A stretch of DNA of 64,000 bases from Thecamonas trahens ATCC 50062 (lineage: Eukaryota; Apusozoa; Apusomonadida; Apusomonadidae), in NCBI RefSeq assembly GCF_000142905.1, contig NW_013657643.1:227911-291910 (forward strand), given 5' to 3'. Numbering within the stretch: position 1 is the first letter of the stretch; the number at the start of each line of letters is the position of its first letter. Below are positions 1-8,949 of the stretch, one piece after another. A model generated the notes under the pieces. It had not been told where the DNA came from. It worked only from the letters and a program-made list of their open reading frames with translations, and did no database searches. Both the position numbers and the translations under genes were made by a program.

Positions 1-3000
1 GCTCGGCCTTGGCCGCATCCATCTCTGGCGACGCCACCCCGCCCTTGAGCCCGGCCTTGATGGCCTTGTCCAGCGCCGACCAGTCCTCGCCGCGGAGCGC
101 GTTCCGGATCGCCACCATGGTCTCGGCCTCAAACGCCGCCGCCTTGCCCGGCGCCGTCTGCATGCCAAACGCCGCCGCCTCGGCCAGCACTGCAGTCAGC
201 CCCGACGGGTCCGCGCTACCCGTGTCGCGCCCCACCATCGCGCCCACCGCCAGCGCAGCCTTGAGCTTGGCCACCAGCGCCTGCTCCTGCTTGATCCGCT
301 CGATCGCAGCGAGCGCCGCCTGGCACGACGGGTGCGCCTTGTTGAGCGTGCACGCCTGCGCCCGCCGGATGCCGGCCTGCAACTGGCTGAGGTCCATTGC
401 CGCCACCGCCGCGTCGAGCATCTTCACCGTCTCCTTGCGCTCGTGGATGAGCTTGACCCGCTCGCGCATCTTCTGCACCACAGGGTCCGCAAAGCCAATC
501 GCCTCTGCCCGGTCGAGCAGCGCCTGGATCTTGTCGTAGACCGGCTCCGGATCGACCGACACGTACTTTTGCAGCTCGTCGCGAATGCGATTCTCCTCCA
601 GAATCGTCTCGCGGAGCGTCCGCGCCTGCACCAGCGAGAACATTGGAAAGTGGATGCCCTCGGCGCTTGCAAGCGCCTCCTCCAGCACCGGCAGTGACCG
701 CGTCGAGATGGCCCGCTCCAGCTTGGGGTGCGCCGCCTTCATCCGTCGATACTGCACCCGGCAGTAGTGTCCGCGCATGACCGACTGGCACACAATGACC
801 ACCTTCTCGAGCTCCACAGCGCGGAGGAGCTCCAGCTCGCGGTGCGGGCCCTGCCGGTACAGCACACGCGTGCTGCCGATCTGGATCTGCGAAAAGTCGC
901 CCCGCAGCTGGCCCAGCAGCTGTCGGCACTGGTCCGGGAACGGCGCACTCCGCGGAATGTTCTCGCCGAGGAACCCGTACCGCTTCATAAACTCCTCATG
1001 CGTGTAGCGGAACGGGAAGCCCTTCTTCCGGATCTCGACCGCCTCAAACACGCCCGAGTACCGGAGCTGGAGCAGGCAGTTGGTGCCCTCAAAGATGCCT
1101 GCTGTCTTGAGCGAGTTCGACTTGATGCACCGCACGTAGTGCGGCGTCGTCTTGGCGAGCGTGTTCATCAGCGCCGACAACTGGTCCTTAAACTGCGAGC
1201 CGAGCGTAGTCTTGCGGCCCTTGGACGATGCCGCCGCAGCGTCCGACTCGAAAATCGTCCGCAGAAAGCCGGAGCCCGAGCCCGAAATGAGCGTCAGCAG
1301 ATCCTCCTGCAGCGTGTCGCGGTTCTTCTCCAGAAAGCCGCGGACGTCGTACACTACCTGCCCGGCGTAGTGGTCGATAACAAAGGCCGTCGGCGGCCGG
1401 AGCGGCTTGATGTACCGCGGCGACTTGCGATCGTGCCGCTGGTGAAGCTTGCGGAGGAACGACTCGTCCGAGCCCTTGGGCATGACCACCTCCTCATCGA
1501 GCATGGCAATGATGCCGTTCGGCTTGTTCTCCACAAGGTCGAGGCACGGCTGGTTGTCGATGAACTCGACATGGTCGTACACAATGCCCTCTGACTGGTA
1601 CAGCGCCTCTTCGAGCTTGAACGTGTGCTGGTTAAAGTGCTGCTGCAGCTTCTCATTGGCGTAGTTGATGCACATCTGCTCAAACGAGTTGTTCTCGAAA
1701 ATCTCAAAGCCGAAAATGTCCAGCACCCCGATGATGTTGAACGGGCCGCGGATCGTCGGCTTGAGGCTTGAGTTGATCCGCTCCACCACCCAGTCGAACA
1801 TCTTGGAGTAAATCATCTTCGAGAGCGCATCGCGGTTGTCCGTCGCCTGCACAGAGTCGAGCGGAATGAGCGTCGGCTCCTGCCCAGGAATCCGCATCGT
1901 CCGCGAGGTCACCGCCTGCTGCAGCGCCGACGGCTCGACGCAGAACAGCTGCGCCGCCATCTCTAGCTCGGCAGGATCCGTGATCGTCGCCTGGTCCTGC
2001 TCGTTGTTGACAAAGTCGACGTTGCCCAGGTGCGCAATCGCAGCAACCATCGTGTACAGCGTCTCCTTGGCCTCGGTCCCAAACTCGAGCTCCTCAAACG
2101 CCTTCTCCACCTCGGCAAACTCCTCGGCGTCGTCCATGTACTCGACAGAGTGGCACCCACCCATCATGGCATACCGGTACGCGTCCGGCCCCTGCAACAT
2201 CAGCTTGGCCCGCAGCGGCTCCGACGCCGCCTTGGTCAGGTGGTAGAAAATGTGGTAGTTGCGCTCGCCCTCGATCTGGAAGCACACCCGCGACTTTTCC
2301 AAAAGGTAGTTGTTGATCTTGCCACCGGCAATCTTACCCTCCATCGGCGTAAAGAAGACCTCGATCCACTTGCCGAACCGCGACGAGTTGTTGTTTCGCA
2401 GCGTCTTGGCGTTACCGAACGCCTCCAGAATCGGGTTCGCCATCAGAATCATCTGCTCCACACCAGACACAGAGCCGGCCGTCTCGGCCAGGTACGACAG
2501 CACCTGCTTGGTCGCCTCGGTCTTGCCGGCACCAGACTCACCTGAAATGAGCACAGACTGGTCCGTCTGCCCGCGGATGCCCTCCATCATCTTGCGGTAT
2601 GCCTCGTCGGCAATCTGGAACACGTGCGGCGGGAGCGTCGAAATGCCCTTGTGGTAGTACCGGTCGATCACAGTCGGCGTGTAGAGGCCGAGGCCCTTGA
2701 ACGGGTTCACCGAAATGAGAATCGTGCCCACGTTGGTGTAGATCTTGTCCTTGTAGAACCGCTCCCGGAGGTTGTGGATGATCATGCCCTCGTCGATCGA
2801 GTCCATCTGCACTAGGTCGTCCATCAGCCGCTGCAGCGACGACTTCTTGAGCGGCACAAGATCCTTCTTGTTCTTCTTCGACTTGCGGTACTCCACCTTG
2901 GTTCCGTTCTCCAGCTGCAGCGACATTGATCCGTCCGAGTATGCCTGGAGCACCTTGGCCGGCACATACGCCGCATCCTCATCCGGATACCACACCCAGT

Positions 3001-3127
3001 CACCAGCATCCTCATAGTCGTCCGCCGTCCGCAGCTCAGCCGGCTTCTCCCAGGACGTCTCACCAGTGATTGAGTTGTGGTAGTAGTCCACGCCTTCAGG
3101 CGTCTTGTACGCCGCCCACCCCGACAT
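1..3127 (-). CDS. Myosin heavy chain with N-terminal WW domain (partial)
   Basis: Actin-based motor. The reading frame from the ATG at 3127 is open to the window edge (about 1,042 codons); the C-terminus is outside. Order: WW domain (about residues 4-33, two Trp with a YYHN core, ending WEKP), myosin SH3-like region (about 45-100), motor domain. The P-loop GESGAGKT is at residues 196-203, switch I reads NNNSSRFGKW, and switch II DIFGFEIFE starts at residue 470. The actin-binding stretch HYVRCIKSN is also present. After the motor comes one IQ-like motif (QSVMRGHYCRVQYRR) and a helical tail. All motifs are in one uninterrupted frame. On the sense strand an intron-like poly-C stretch ending CTGCAG sits 7 nt before the ATG, so a 5'UTR intron is likely. 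An N-terminal WW domain is unusual; I do not assign a myosin class. Confidence 0.95.
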   Translation of the reverse strand, partial: MSGWAAYKTPEGVDYYHNSITGETSWEKPAELRTADDYEDAGDWVWYPDEDAAYVPAKVLQAYSDGSMSLQLENGTKVEYRKSKKNKKDLVPLKKSSLQRLMDDLVQMDSIDEGMIIHNLRERFYKDKIYTNVGTILISVNPFKGLGLYTPTVIDRYYHKGISTLPPHVFQIADEAYRKMMEGIRGQTDQSVLISGESGAGKTEATKQVLSYLAETAGSVSGVEQMILMANPILEAFGNAKTLRNNNSSRFGKWIEVFFTPMEGKIAGGKINNYLLEKSRVCFQIEGERNYHIFYHLTKAASEPLRAKLMLQGPDAYRYAMMGGCHSVEYMDDAEEFAEVEKAFEELEFGTEAKETLYTMVAAIAHLGNVDFVNNEQDQATITDPAELEMAAQLFCVEPSALQQAVTSRTMRIPGQEPTLIPLDSVQATDNRDALSKMIYSKMFDWVVERINSSLKPTIRGPFNIIGVLDIFGFEIFENNSFEQMCINYANEKLQQHFNQHTFKLEEALYQSEGIVYDHVEFIDNQPCLDLVENKPNGIIAMLDEEVVMPKGSDESFLRKLHQRHDRKSPRYIKPLRPPTAFVIDHYAGQVVYDVRGFLEKNRDTLQEDLLTLISGSGSGFLRTIFESDAAAASSKGRKTTLGSQFKDQLSALMNTLAKTTPHYVRCIKSNSLKTAGIFEGTNCLLQLRYSGVFEAVEIRKKGFPFRYTHEEFMKRYGFLGENIPRSAPFPDQCRQLLGQLRGDFSQIQIGSTRVLYRQGPHRELELLRAVELEKVVIVCQSVMRGHYCRVQYRRMKAAHPKLERAISTRSLPVLEEALASAEGIHFPMFSLVQARTLRETILEENRIRDELQKYVSVDPEPVYDKIQALLDRAEAIGFADPVVQKMRERVKLIHERKETVKMLDAAVAAMDLSQLQAGIRRAQACTLNKAHPSCQAALAAIERIKQEQALVAKLKAALAVGAMVGRDTGSADPSGLTAVLAEAAAFGMQTAPGKAAAFEAETMVAIRNALRGEDWSALDKAIKAGLKGGVASPEMDAAKAE

Positions 3128-4064
3128 GTGTGTCCTGCAGCAGTGAAGGGAGGGGGAGGGGAGGGGGATTGTGATTGTGAGTCTGTTTGGAGGGAGGGCG
3201 AGACGGGGGGGGGGGGGGGGGGCTTTGGTCCGCTCAAGAAAAACGAGGCCACATGGACAGGACGAGTCCAAAATGGGCGGAAGACCTGAGGGGCGGCCAG
3301 GGAATGTGTGTGTGGGGGGATTGGCGAGCTATAGTAAACGCAGGCGGAAATGGTGGCAACTGAAGAGTGCTTGAGCTCTAGGAGATGGTTGTTGTGGTCC
3401 ATTGTACCCCACTCTCATCACCTTCTTCAACCCCATCCCCCTCTGACTCGCCAGCCTTTGCCTGAGAAAAATCGGACGCCGCATTAGAGACCGTCGCGAT
3501 CGAGGCGGCGGTGAGCCCTGGGGGCTCCGCAGGGCGGTCAGACGAACCCGAGTGTGCAAGATAGAGGGAGAAGAAGAGGAGAAGGAAGGTCAGAGAGCAA
3601 GGTAAAGACCATAGATATGGTAGTATACCCCATGAATACACCAAACTCTACTATGTCATCCTTTCTCACCACACACATAACATGACGATACTCGCCAAAC
3701 TCGCTTGGCAACGTACAAGACTATGGCCCGAGACAATTCTGGCGAATGAGCGAATGAGCGGTGCCACTCCCCCCTCCCCTCCCCTCCCTGCCCCGCCCCT
3801 CCTCCCGCCCGCCGCCGCTGACTCATCGAATCACCGCCGCACCGGCAATTCATCGCCACTCGCGGAAGGTTGGAATGAACAAGGGGATGGGGGTGGGGGG
3901 TGGGGGTGGGGGGGCATTATGTGGTGTGGTGAGGATTAAGGGTGTGCGTAGCACTGTGCGCTTGGATGTAGCCCATACCTGGTGATCGATCCCCCCTCCC
4001 TTCTCACCTCTCCGCTGCTCCGCCACCTGAACTCGTCATCGCGGCCTCACTCAACTCTGCTACC
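3128..4064. other. Divergent intergenic region, myosin / AlaX
   Basis: About 940 nt between two divergent genes. It holds an 18-G run (3205-3222; poly-C on the myosin sense strand) and a G-rich patch near 3890-3915. A candidate 3' splice site for a myosin 5'UTR intron lies at 3135-3136 (minus strand). Short open frames on both strands (for example minus 3378-3644) show no recognisable domain, and I do not call them genes. Confidence 0.6.
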
Positions 4065-4877
4065 ATGACGACCAAGCTGTATCTCGACGACACGGATCTG
4101 GTGAAGTGCGAGGCGGTGGTGGTCGAGAGTAGGAGCGGGCAAGGTGACGGCGAGAGCGGGCAAGGTGACGGCGAGAGCGGGCAAGAGGCTACCGCTGAAG
4201 TCATTCTCGACGCTACAGTGGTGTATCCTCAGGGCGGAGGCCAGCCATCGGACAAGGCGACGATCAGCTCGGTCGATGGCTCTGTGGTCTTTCGCGTCGA
4301 CAAGGCCGTGCTTGATCGCGATTCCGACGTCGTGGTTCACACCGGTGCGTACATGCCCGGGAGCGAGCCGCTGGTGCCTGGCATGCCGGTCGTTGTCGCT
4401 GTCGACGCCGAACTCCGCGCGCTTCACGCCCGGCTCCACTCGGCCGGCCATCTTCTCGACGCTGCCATGCGCAACCTTGGATACGCTGATCTGGAGCCGA
4501 CTAGAGGCGCGCATGCGCCGCATCTGGCGTACGTCGAGTACGCCGGCGTCATCGCCGATCCGGGCGAGCGGGAGCGTCTTCCGCAACGCCTTGCCGCCGA
4601 GTGTGCAGCTCTCATTGCTGCTGGTGGCGACGTTCGTGTCCGCCATGTCGCTCGCGATGATGTTGCTGCCGAGTGTGGGCTCGACGAGATTCCGGCCTAC
4701 CTCCCGGAGACCATGCCGACTGTCCGCATCGTCGGCATGGCCGATGCGGCCTGCCCCTGCGGCGGAACACATGTGAAGAATGTCGTCACCATTGGCGGCA
4801 TCACCATCCGCAAGATCAAGCACAAGGCCGGTAAGCGGACCGTGAACGTCCGCTACTCGGTCGATCCGTCGCCCTAA
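4065..4877 (+). CDS. AlaX-type alanyl-tRNA trans-editing protein
   Basis: Predicted free-standing editing enzyme that hydrolyses mischarged tRNA(Ala), related to the editing domain of alanyl-tRNA synthetase; likely cytosolic. The 270-residue protein carries the family signature YPQGGGQPSD near residue 55. The two zinc-binding motifs are HxxxH (H125 and H129, HSAGH) and CxxxH (C232 and H236, CGGTH). Its length and single-domain layout match the AlaX-M class rather than a full synthetase. Odd: between the first strand and the YPQGGG motif there is a lineage-specific insertion made of a short 18-bp tandem repeat (about 4135-4185) encoding SGQGDGE units. No intron. The next gene starts 106 nt downstream on the same strand. 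Confidence 0.88.
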   Translation: MTTKLYLDDTDLVKCEAVVVESRSGQGDGESGQGDGESGQEATAEVILDATVVYPQGGGQPSDKATISSVDGSVVFRVDKAVLDRDSDVVVHTGAYMPGSEPLVPGMPVVVAVDAELRALHARLHSAGHLLDAAMRNLGYADLEPTRGAHAPHLAYVEYAGVIADPGERERLPQRLAAECAALIAAGGDVRVRHVARDDVAAECGLDEIPAYLPETMPTVRIVGMADAACPCGGTHVKNVVTIGGITIRKIKHKAGKRTVNVRYSVDPSP

Positions 4878-4983
4878 GCGAGCGAGCGCAACAAGCCCGA
4901 CTGACCACTCGTCAAGGCCATAAGCGAGGCCACGACCAAGACCAAGGTCCACCACACTCTTCTCCTCCCAGCACCGTCTGCTC

Positions 4984-6928
4984 ATGTCTGCCTCTCCTCC
5001 CTCGTGGAACGCTATGTCCGAAGACGACCAGAAGGCTCTCCTCGACTGGTTCCAAACCTACATCCAGGGTACGCCACCCCCTTACCCTTGCTCTTCCCCC
5101 CGTGACCAATGGCGCCTCATCCACCATCCATCCTCCTCACCTGCCCTCCCTCCCTCCCCCGTTCCCCCCCCCCCACCCTCACCCCCCCCCCCTCGCCCCC
5201 CCCCCCTCCAACACAGACTGTCCGTTCTCCAACCGGGTCATGCTTGTGGCCACACAAATCCTTTGCGTCTTGCCGGGTACGGCTGTGGCCTCCTCGGACG
5301 CAGGTGCTTCGTCGTCGGCTTCGGCTTCTTCTGCTGCTGCTGGCGCGTCGTCGTCCACGGCGGCCGAGGCTGATCCGACTCTGCCTGAGGGTGCAAAGGC
5401 GGAGATCCGTGCAGAGTCTTTCCTTGCTCTGCAGGGAATTATCTCGGCTGAAGAGACTGATGCTCGGGATGCGCTCATTGATGCCCTTGCCGAGCGTGTC
5501 GAGGAGGTCGAGGATCGGCTGGATGTCGTCCTCGAGCCCGGCACCGCCATCCCGGTCCAGGATGCCTCGGTGACCATCCTAACGTCGACGAGTGCGACTA
5601 CCGGGACCGAGCTCCCGCTGCGTGAGGTCGCAGCTCGTGAGGGCCACGTCTCGCTCATCACGTTTGCCACGGCGCTCTCGCCCATCGCGCTCGGCACTGT
5701 CCACGGCCTGGTTCAGTTTGTGGCCAAGGCCGCAGCCGAGTGGGACGGCAAGGTCGACGTGGTTTGCGTTTGGCTCGACGACCAGTTCAAGCCGGCCGAA
5801 CTTGCCGAGCAGATCGAGTCCAACGGGTGGGCCATCGACGGCCTCACTCATGTCTGGGCCGGCCCCGATGGCCCGCAGTCGGACCTCGCTGAGGCCTTTG
5901 CCGTCACCCGCATGCCGCTTTGCTTCCTCACCGACACCCAGGGCCGCCTTGCGTGGCAGGGTGTCTCGGGTGCACTCGACTTTGGTGTCGAGATTGCTGC
6001 CCTCCTCGACGGCTCCGAGGCGCTGCTCGAGACGTGGAAGACCCAGTTCCACGCCTTTTCGGTCGCCGCCATCGAGGACGCCGCCGACTGCGGATGCTGC
6101 GGCGATGAAGAGGCTGCGGCTCCCAAGACCGAGTCCGCGCCCGCCTGCGACGCGCCCAAGTGGATGGACGCCGCTCCGACCGAGGACGTTCGCGTCGCCA
6201 AGCTCTGCGACATGTTCAAGGCTGCGTCTGCCGCCGAGCTCGCCTTTGACTCGTTCATCTCGCAGGTCGCCACCCTGGTCTCGGCTGACGGCGTGACCCA
6301 CGACGCACGCGTCTCGGTTGCCGGCGAGTTCCCGTCGTCGGCCAAGGCGGAGCTTGACTCGGCCATGGCGGCCATGACCGACATTGCCGGCTGCCGCATC
6401 GACACTGCGCAGATCACCATGTTCGCCACGGCCGCGCCGCTCGACGTCGCCGCGGCCTGCTCGGCCTGCGCCAAGCCGTCGGCTGTCGAGGGCAGCGACG
6501 AGCCGGCCTTCACCTGCGTCCACTGCGCCGGCTCGTCTGAACCCATCACCCTCTGCGCCAAGTGCTACTGGACGACGGCGCCGCACGATCCGTCCCACAC
6601 GTTTGTGGCCACCCTGCGTGGCCGGACCCAGCTCCACAGCATGCGCCACGGCAACGGGACGCTGCTGCCGGAGAACCCGGCCGATACCGACGACGTTGTC
6701 GAGGGCATGCACGTCACCGTCCAGTGCGACGGATGCGCCGTCAACCCGCTGGCTCTTGTGCGCTACAAGTGCGCACACTGCGAGGACTACGACCTGTGCG
6801 CCGACTGCCACGCCTCTTGGGCCGCCTCGGCCGACGGCGTCATCTCCACGGATGACGGCTTTACCTACGCTCACGCACCCGAGCACGCTTTCCTCGCCTA
6901 CCGCGCCGACCAGCCGTCGTCGGCCTGA
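4984..6928 (+). CDS. Thioredoxin-like plus ZZ zinc-finger protein (two exons)
   Basis: Join 4984-5068 and 5217-6928, about 598 residues. Exon 1 encodes MSASPPSWNAMSEDDQ and onward; the split codon at the junction gives Asp in a DCPFSN context. A Ser/Ala-rich low-complexity stretch follows. Next comes a region shaped like a thioredoxin/TlpA fold (about residues 185-320: SLITFATALSP, then a VVCVWLDD strand and a MPLCFLTD strand) with no CxxC at the usual site. The C-terminus has two zinc-binding segments. The last is a good ZZ finger (CDGC...YKCAHCEDYDLCADCH); the preceding one (CSAC...CVHC...CAKC) is a divergent ZZ. ZZ fingers usually bind peptides or histone tails. Catalytic redox activity looks unlikely. 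No specific ortholog recognised. Its stop lies 13 nt from the stop of the convergent neighbour. Confidence 0.85.
5069..5216 (+). other. Intron of the thioredoxin-like/ZZ gene
   Basis: 148 nt, donor GTACGC, acceptor CACAG, phase 1. It contains three 11-C runs (5164-5174, 5182-5192, 5196-5206). Removing it joins exon 1 in frame with the long downstream frame. Confidence 0.9.
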
Positions 6929-6941
6929 GCGGTCCAACCAG

Positions 6942-8720
6942 CTACCGCCGCGATAACGGTGAAAGGCCCGGCGACATGCCGCGCCGCTGCTGCCGCCGCC
7001 GCCGACTGCCGCCAAGCGACCGTCGTCGTCCGAGACTCGACTCGCCGCTCCCGCTCACAAAAGCTACCGAGCCGCCGCCCCCAGCCGACGAGACCGAACC
7101 GTACACCGACACCCCACCGCCGCCGCCGCCGCCCGACGAGCCACCGGCTGCTGATGAGCCACCGGCTCCGCCGCCGCCACCCCCGCCGCCCCCGCCCCCG
7201 GGCTCCGAGCCGTGGACGTCATCGCCACCCCCAAGCAGCGCCGCAGCATAGGCATCCATGCCTGGAAGATTGGAAAACCCTGCAGCCATGAGCGGAGCGT
7301 GCGCGGCCGACGGCGCGACTCGTGCGGTCGGCCGCGAAAAGTCCGGCGAGCCGTCAGGGAGCCTGTGCGGGAAAAAGGTCTCGGTGTAAAAGATGATGAT
7401 CTTCTCGATGACGTCGAGCTTGTGCAGGTAGTGGCCGTGCGCCTTGCCCGAGGCCTCGACATGCTGCTTGATGCGGGCCGAGGCAGCGGCGTTGGCCTCG
7501 GCCTGGGTCCTGTTCACACCGAGCGGGATAATGCGCTTCTTGCGGTGCTGCCGCTCCATAACAAGCGTGTAGAGGTTGTCGATGGCCATGGTGATCTCGC
7601 CAAGCGTCCGATACCGCGCCTTGGACGCCTCGTCGACCGTCTGCTGCGCAGACTCGAGCGAGGTGCCGGATGACTGGAGCTTTTCCAGCTCAAAGTGGAG
7701 CGAGAGGAGCTGGGTGGTGAGGACTAGGACGGTCGAGTCCTTGTGCTCGCGCTCGGCCGCCAGAGCCGCCGCCTTTTTCTCAATCTCTGCCTCAGCCCGC
7801 TCGACTTCGGCCAGCAGCGTGGCCTGGGTCTGGACCAGCGTCTCGTACCGCTTGAGAATGGCCTGAGTCCCGTCCGAGTACGCGTCTGACGACGAGGCCA
7901 GCAAATACTGTGCGCCTTCCTGCCGGAGGAACGACTTGAGGTACTCGTCGTAGCCTTTGAGCGCCTCCAATGCCTTGGTCTGATCGGCTTCACGCTCCTT
8001 GAGCGCTGCCAGTGTCGCCTGCAGCGTCACAATGGTGGCCTCGATCTCCTCGCGCTCGGTCATGCGCTTGCGGGCGAGCTCGAGGTCCTGCTCGGTCTTG
8101 CGCTTCTTGTTCTCAATGAACGACTGGTGCGCATCAATCTCCTTCAGCAGCTTGAGCTTTGACTCGTTGAGTGCCGCAAGCTCTGCGTCAAACAGCTTCA
8201 TCTGCATGTGGAACCAGTTCTTCTTGATGTCAAGCTCGTAGTCGACCCGGTCGTTCTCGGCCTGTGCCTCCTCGATCAGGGTCGACTGCAGCGCCAGCGA
8301 CGAGTCTGGCAGCAACGTCCGCATCCTGCTCTGGGTCGTCTCTTCCTCTTCCTGCCGCTTCACCTCTGCCGCCGTCAGCCGGAAGATCGCCGCCTCGCGG
8401 CCCTGTAAGCCCTCGGCGCTCTCCTCCGGCATCTCTGGCCCGTGCTGCTCCGGCCCTGCCGGCGGGACCCGCAGCAGACCGCTCGCACCCTTATGGCCGC
8501 CCCTGCCCTTGCTTGCTCCCTTTCCGCTTCCACTATGCCCGCCCCGTCGCCGCCGCAGCCCCGCCGAGTCGGATGTCAGCGCCGTCCGTCCTGCCGCCCG
8601 TCTTGCCGCCGGCGAGCCCGGGTGCGGCTGGCCCGAAGCCAGGGCTTTCTCTACGTGCGCATTGGCCAGTGCCCGCACATTCTCCCGTCTCCGACGACTT
8701 CCCGTCATGCTCGTGTCCAC
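6942..8720 (-). CDS. CCDC42/CFAP73-like (DUF4200) coiled-coil protein
   Basis: 592 residues, no intron. A basic, disordered N-terminus (about 1-110) is followed by a long coiled coil (about 115-420). The conserved core (FDAELAALNESKLKLLKEID, then IENKKRKTE, then EYLKSFLRQE and ILKRYETLVQTQATLL) matches the DUF4200 pattern of CCDC42/CFAP73, which are axonemal or centriolar coiled-coil proteins. The C-terminal 130 residues are Pro/Ser/Gly-rich with long Gly runs encoded by GCC/CCG repeats, ending in an Arg-rich tail. A second in-frame ATG lies at 8708, so the start is uncertain by four residues. It supports a flagellated organism. The exact ortholog within the family is not certain. Confidence 0.75.
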   Translation of the reverse strand: MDTSMTGSRRRRENVRALANAHVEKALASGQPHPGSPAARRAAGRTALTSDSAGLRRRRGGHSGSGKGASKGRGGHKGASGLLRVPPAGPEQHGPEMPEESAEGLQGREAAIFRLTAAEVKRQEEEETTQSRMRTLLPDSSLALQSTLIEEAQAENDRVDYELDIKKNWFHMQMKLFDAELAALNESKLKLLKEIDAHQSFIENKKRKTEQDLELARKRMTEREEIEATIVTLQATLAALKEREADQTKALEALKGYDEYLKSFLRQEGAQYLLASSSDAYSDGTQAILKRYETLVQTQATLLAEVERAEAEIEKKAAALAAEREHKDSTVLVLTTQLLSLHFELEKLQSSGTSLESAQQTVDEASKARYRTLGEITMAIDNLYTLVMERQHRKKRIIPLGVNRTQAEANAAASARIKQHVEASGKAHGHYLHKLDVIEKIIIFYTETFFPHRLPDGSPDFSRPTARVAPSAAHAPLMAAGFSNLPGMDAYAAALLGGGDDVHGSEPGGGGGGGGGGGAGGSSAAGGSSGGGGGGGVSVYGSVSSAGGGGSVAFVSGSGESSLGRRRSLGGSRRRRQQRRGMSPGLSPLSRR

Positions 8721-8949
8721 TCTTCCCTACACACCAAAGGTCTTGACCTGGAGTGGGGTAGTGCAGTGGCGGTGGTGGTGGTGGTGGGGCGCCGCGGAGG
8801 GCGGAGGTGATCGTTGGCGGTTTGGCGTTTTGAGAGCGAAATGGCACCGCATGGAGCGGACGGCGGCACGGTGATCGCGCGATGGCTTATCAAGTTGCCA
8901 TGCCGCCATTCTGCTACGTCGTCATTCAGCTTTGCTGCAGTGATCACGT

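Noticed and set aside
728-1594. 288-codon plus-strand open frame
   Set aside because: Antisense shadow of the myosin motor; GC-rich codon bias keeps opposite frames open.
5579-7015. 478-codon minus-strand open frame
   Set aside because: Shadow of the thioredoxin-like/ZZ gene; low-complexity Gly/Arg composition and no domain.
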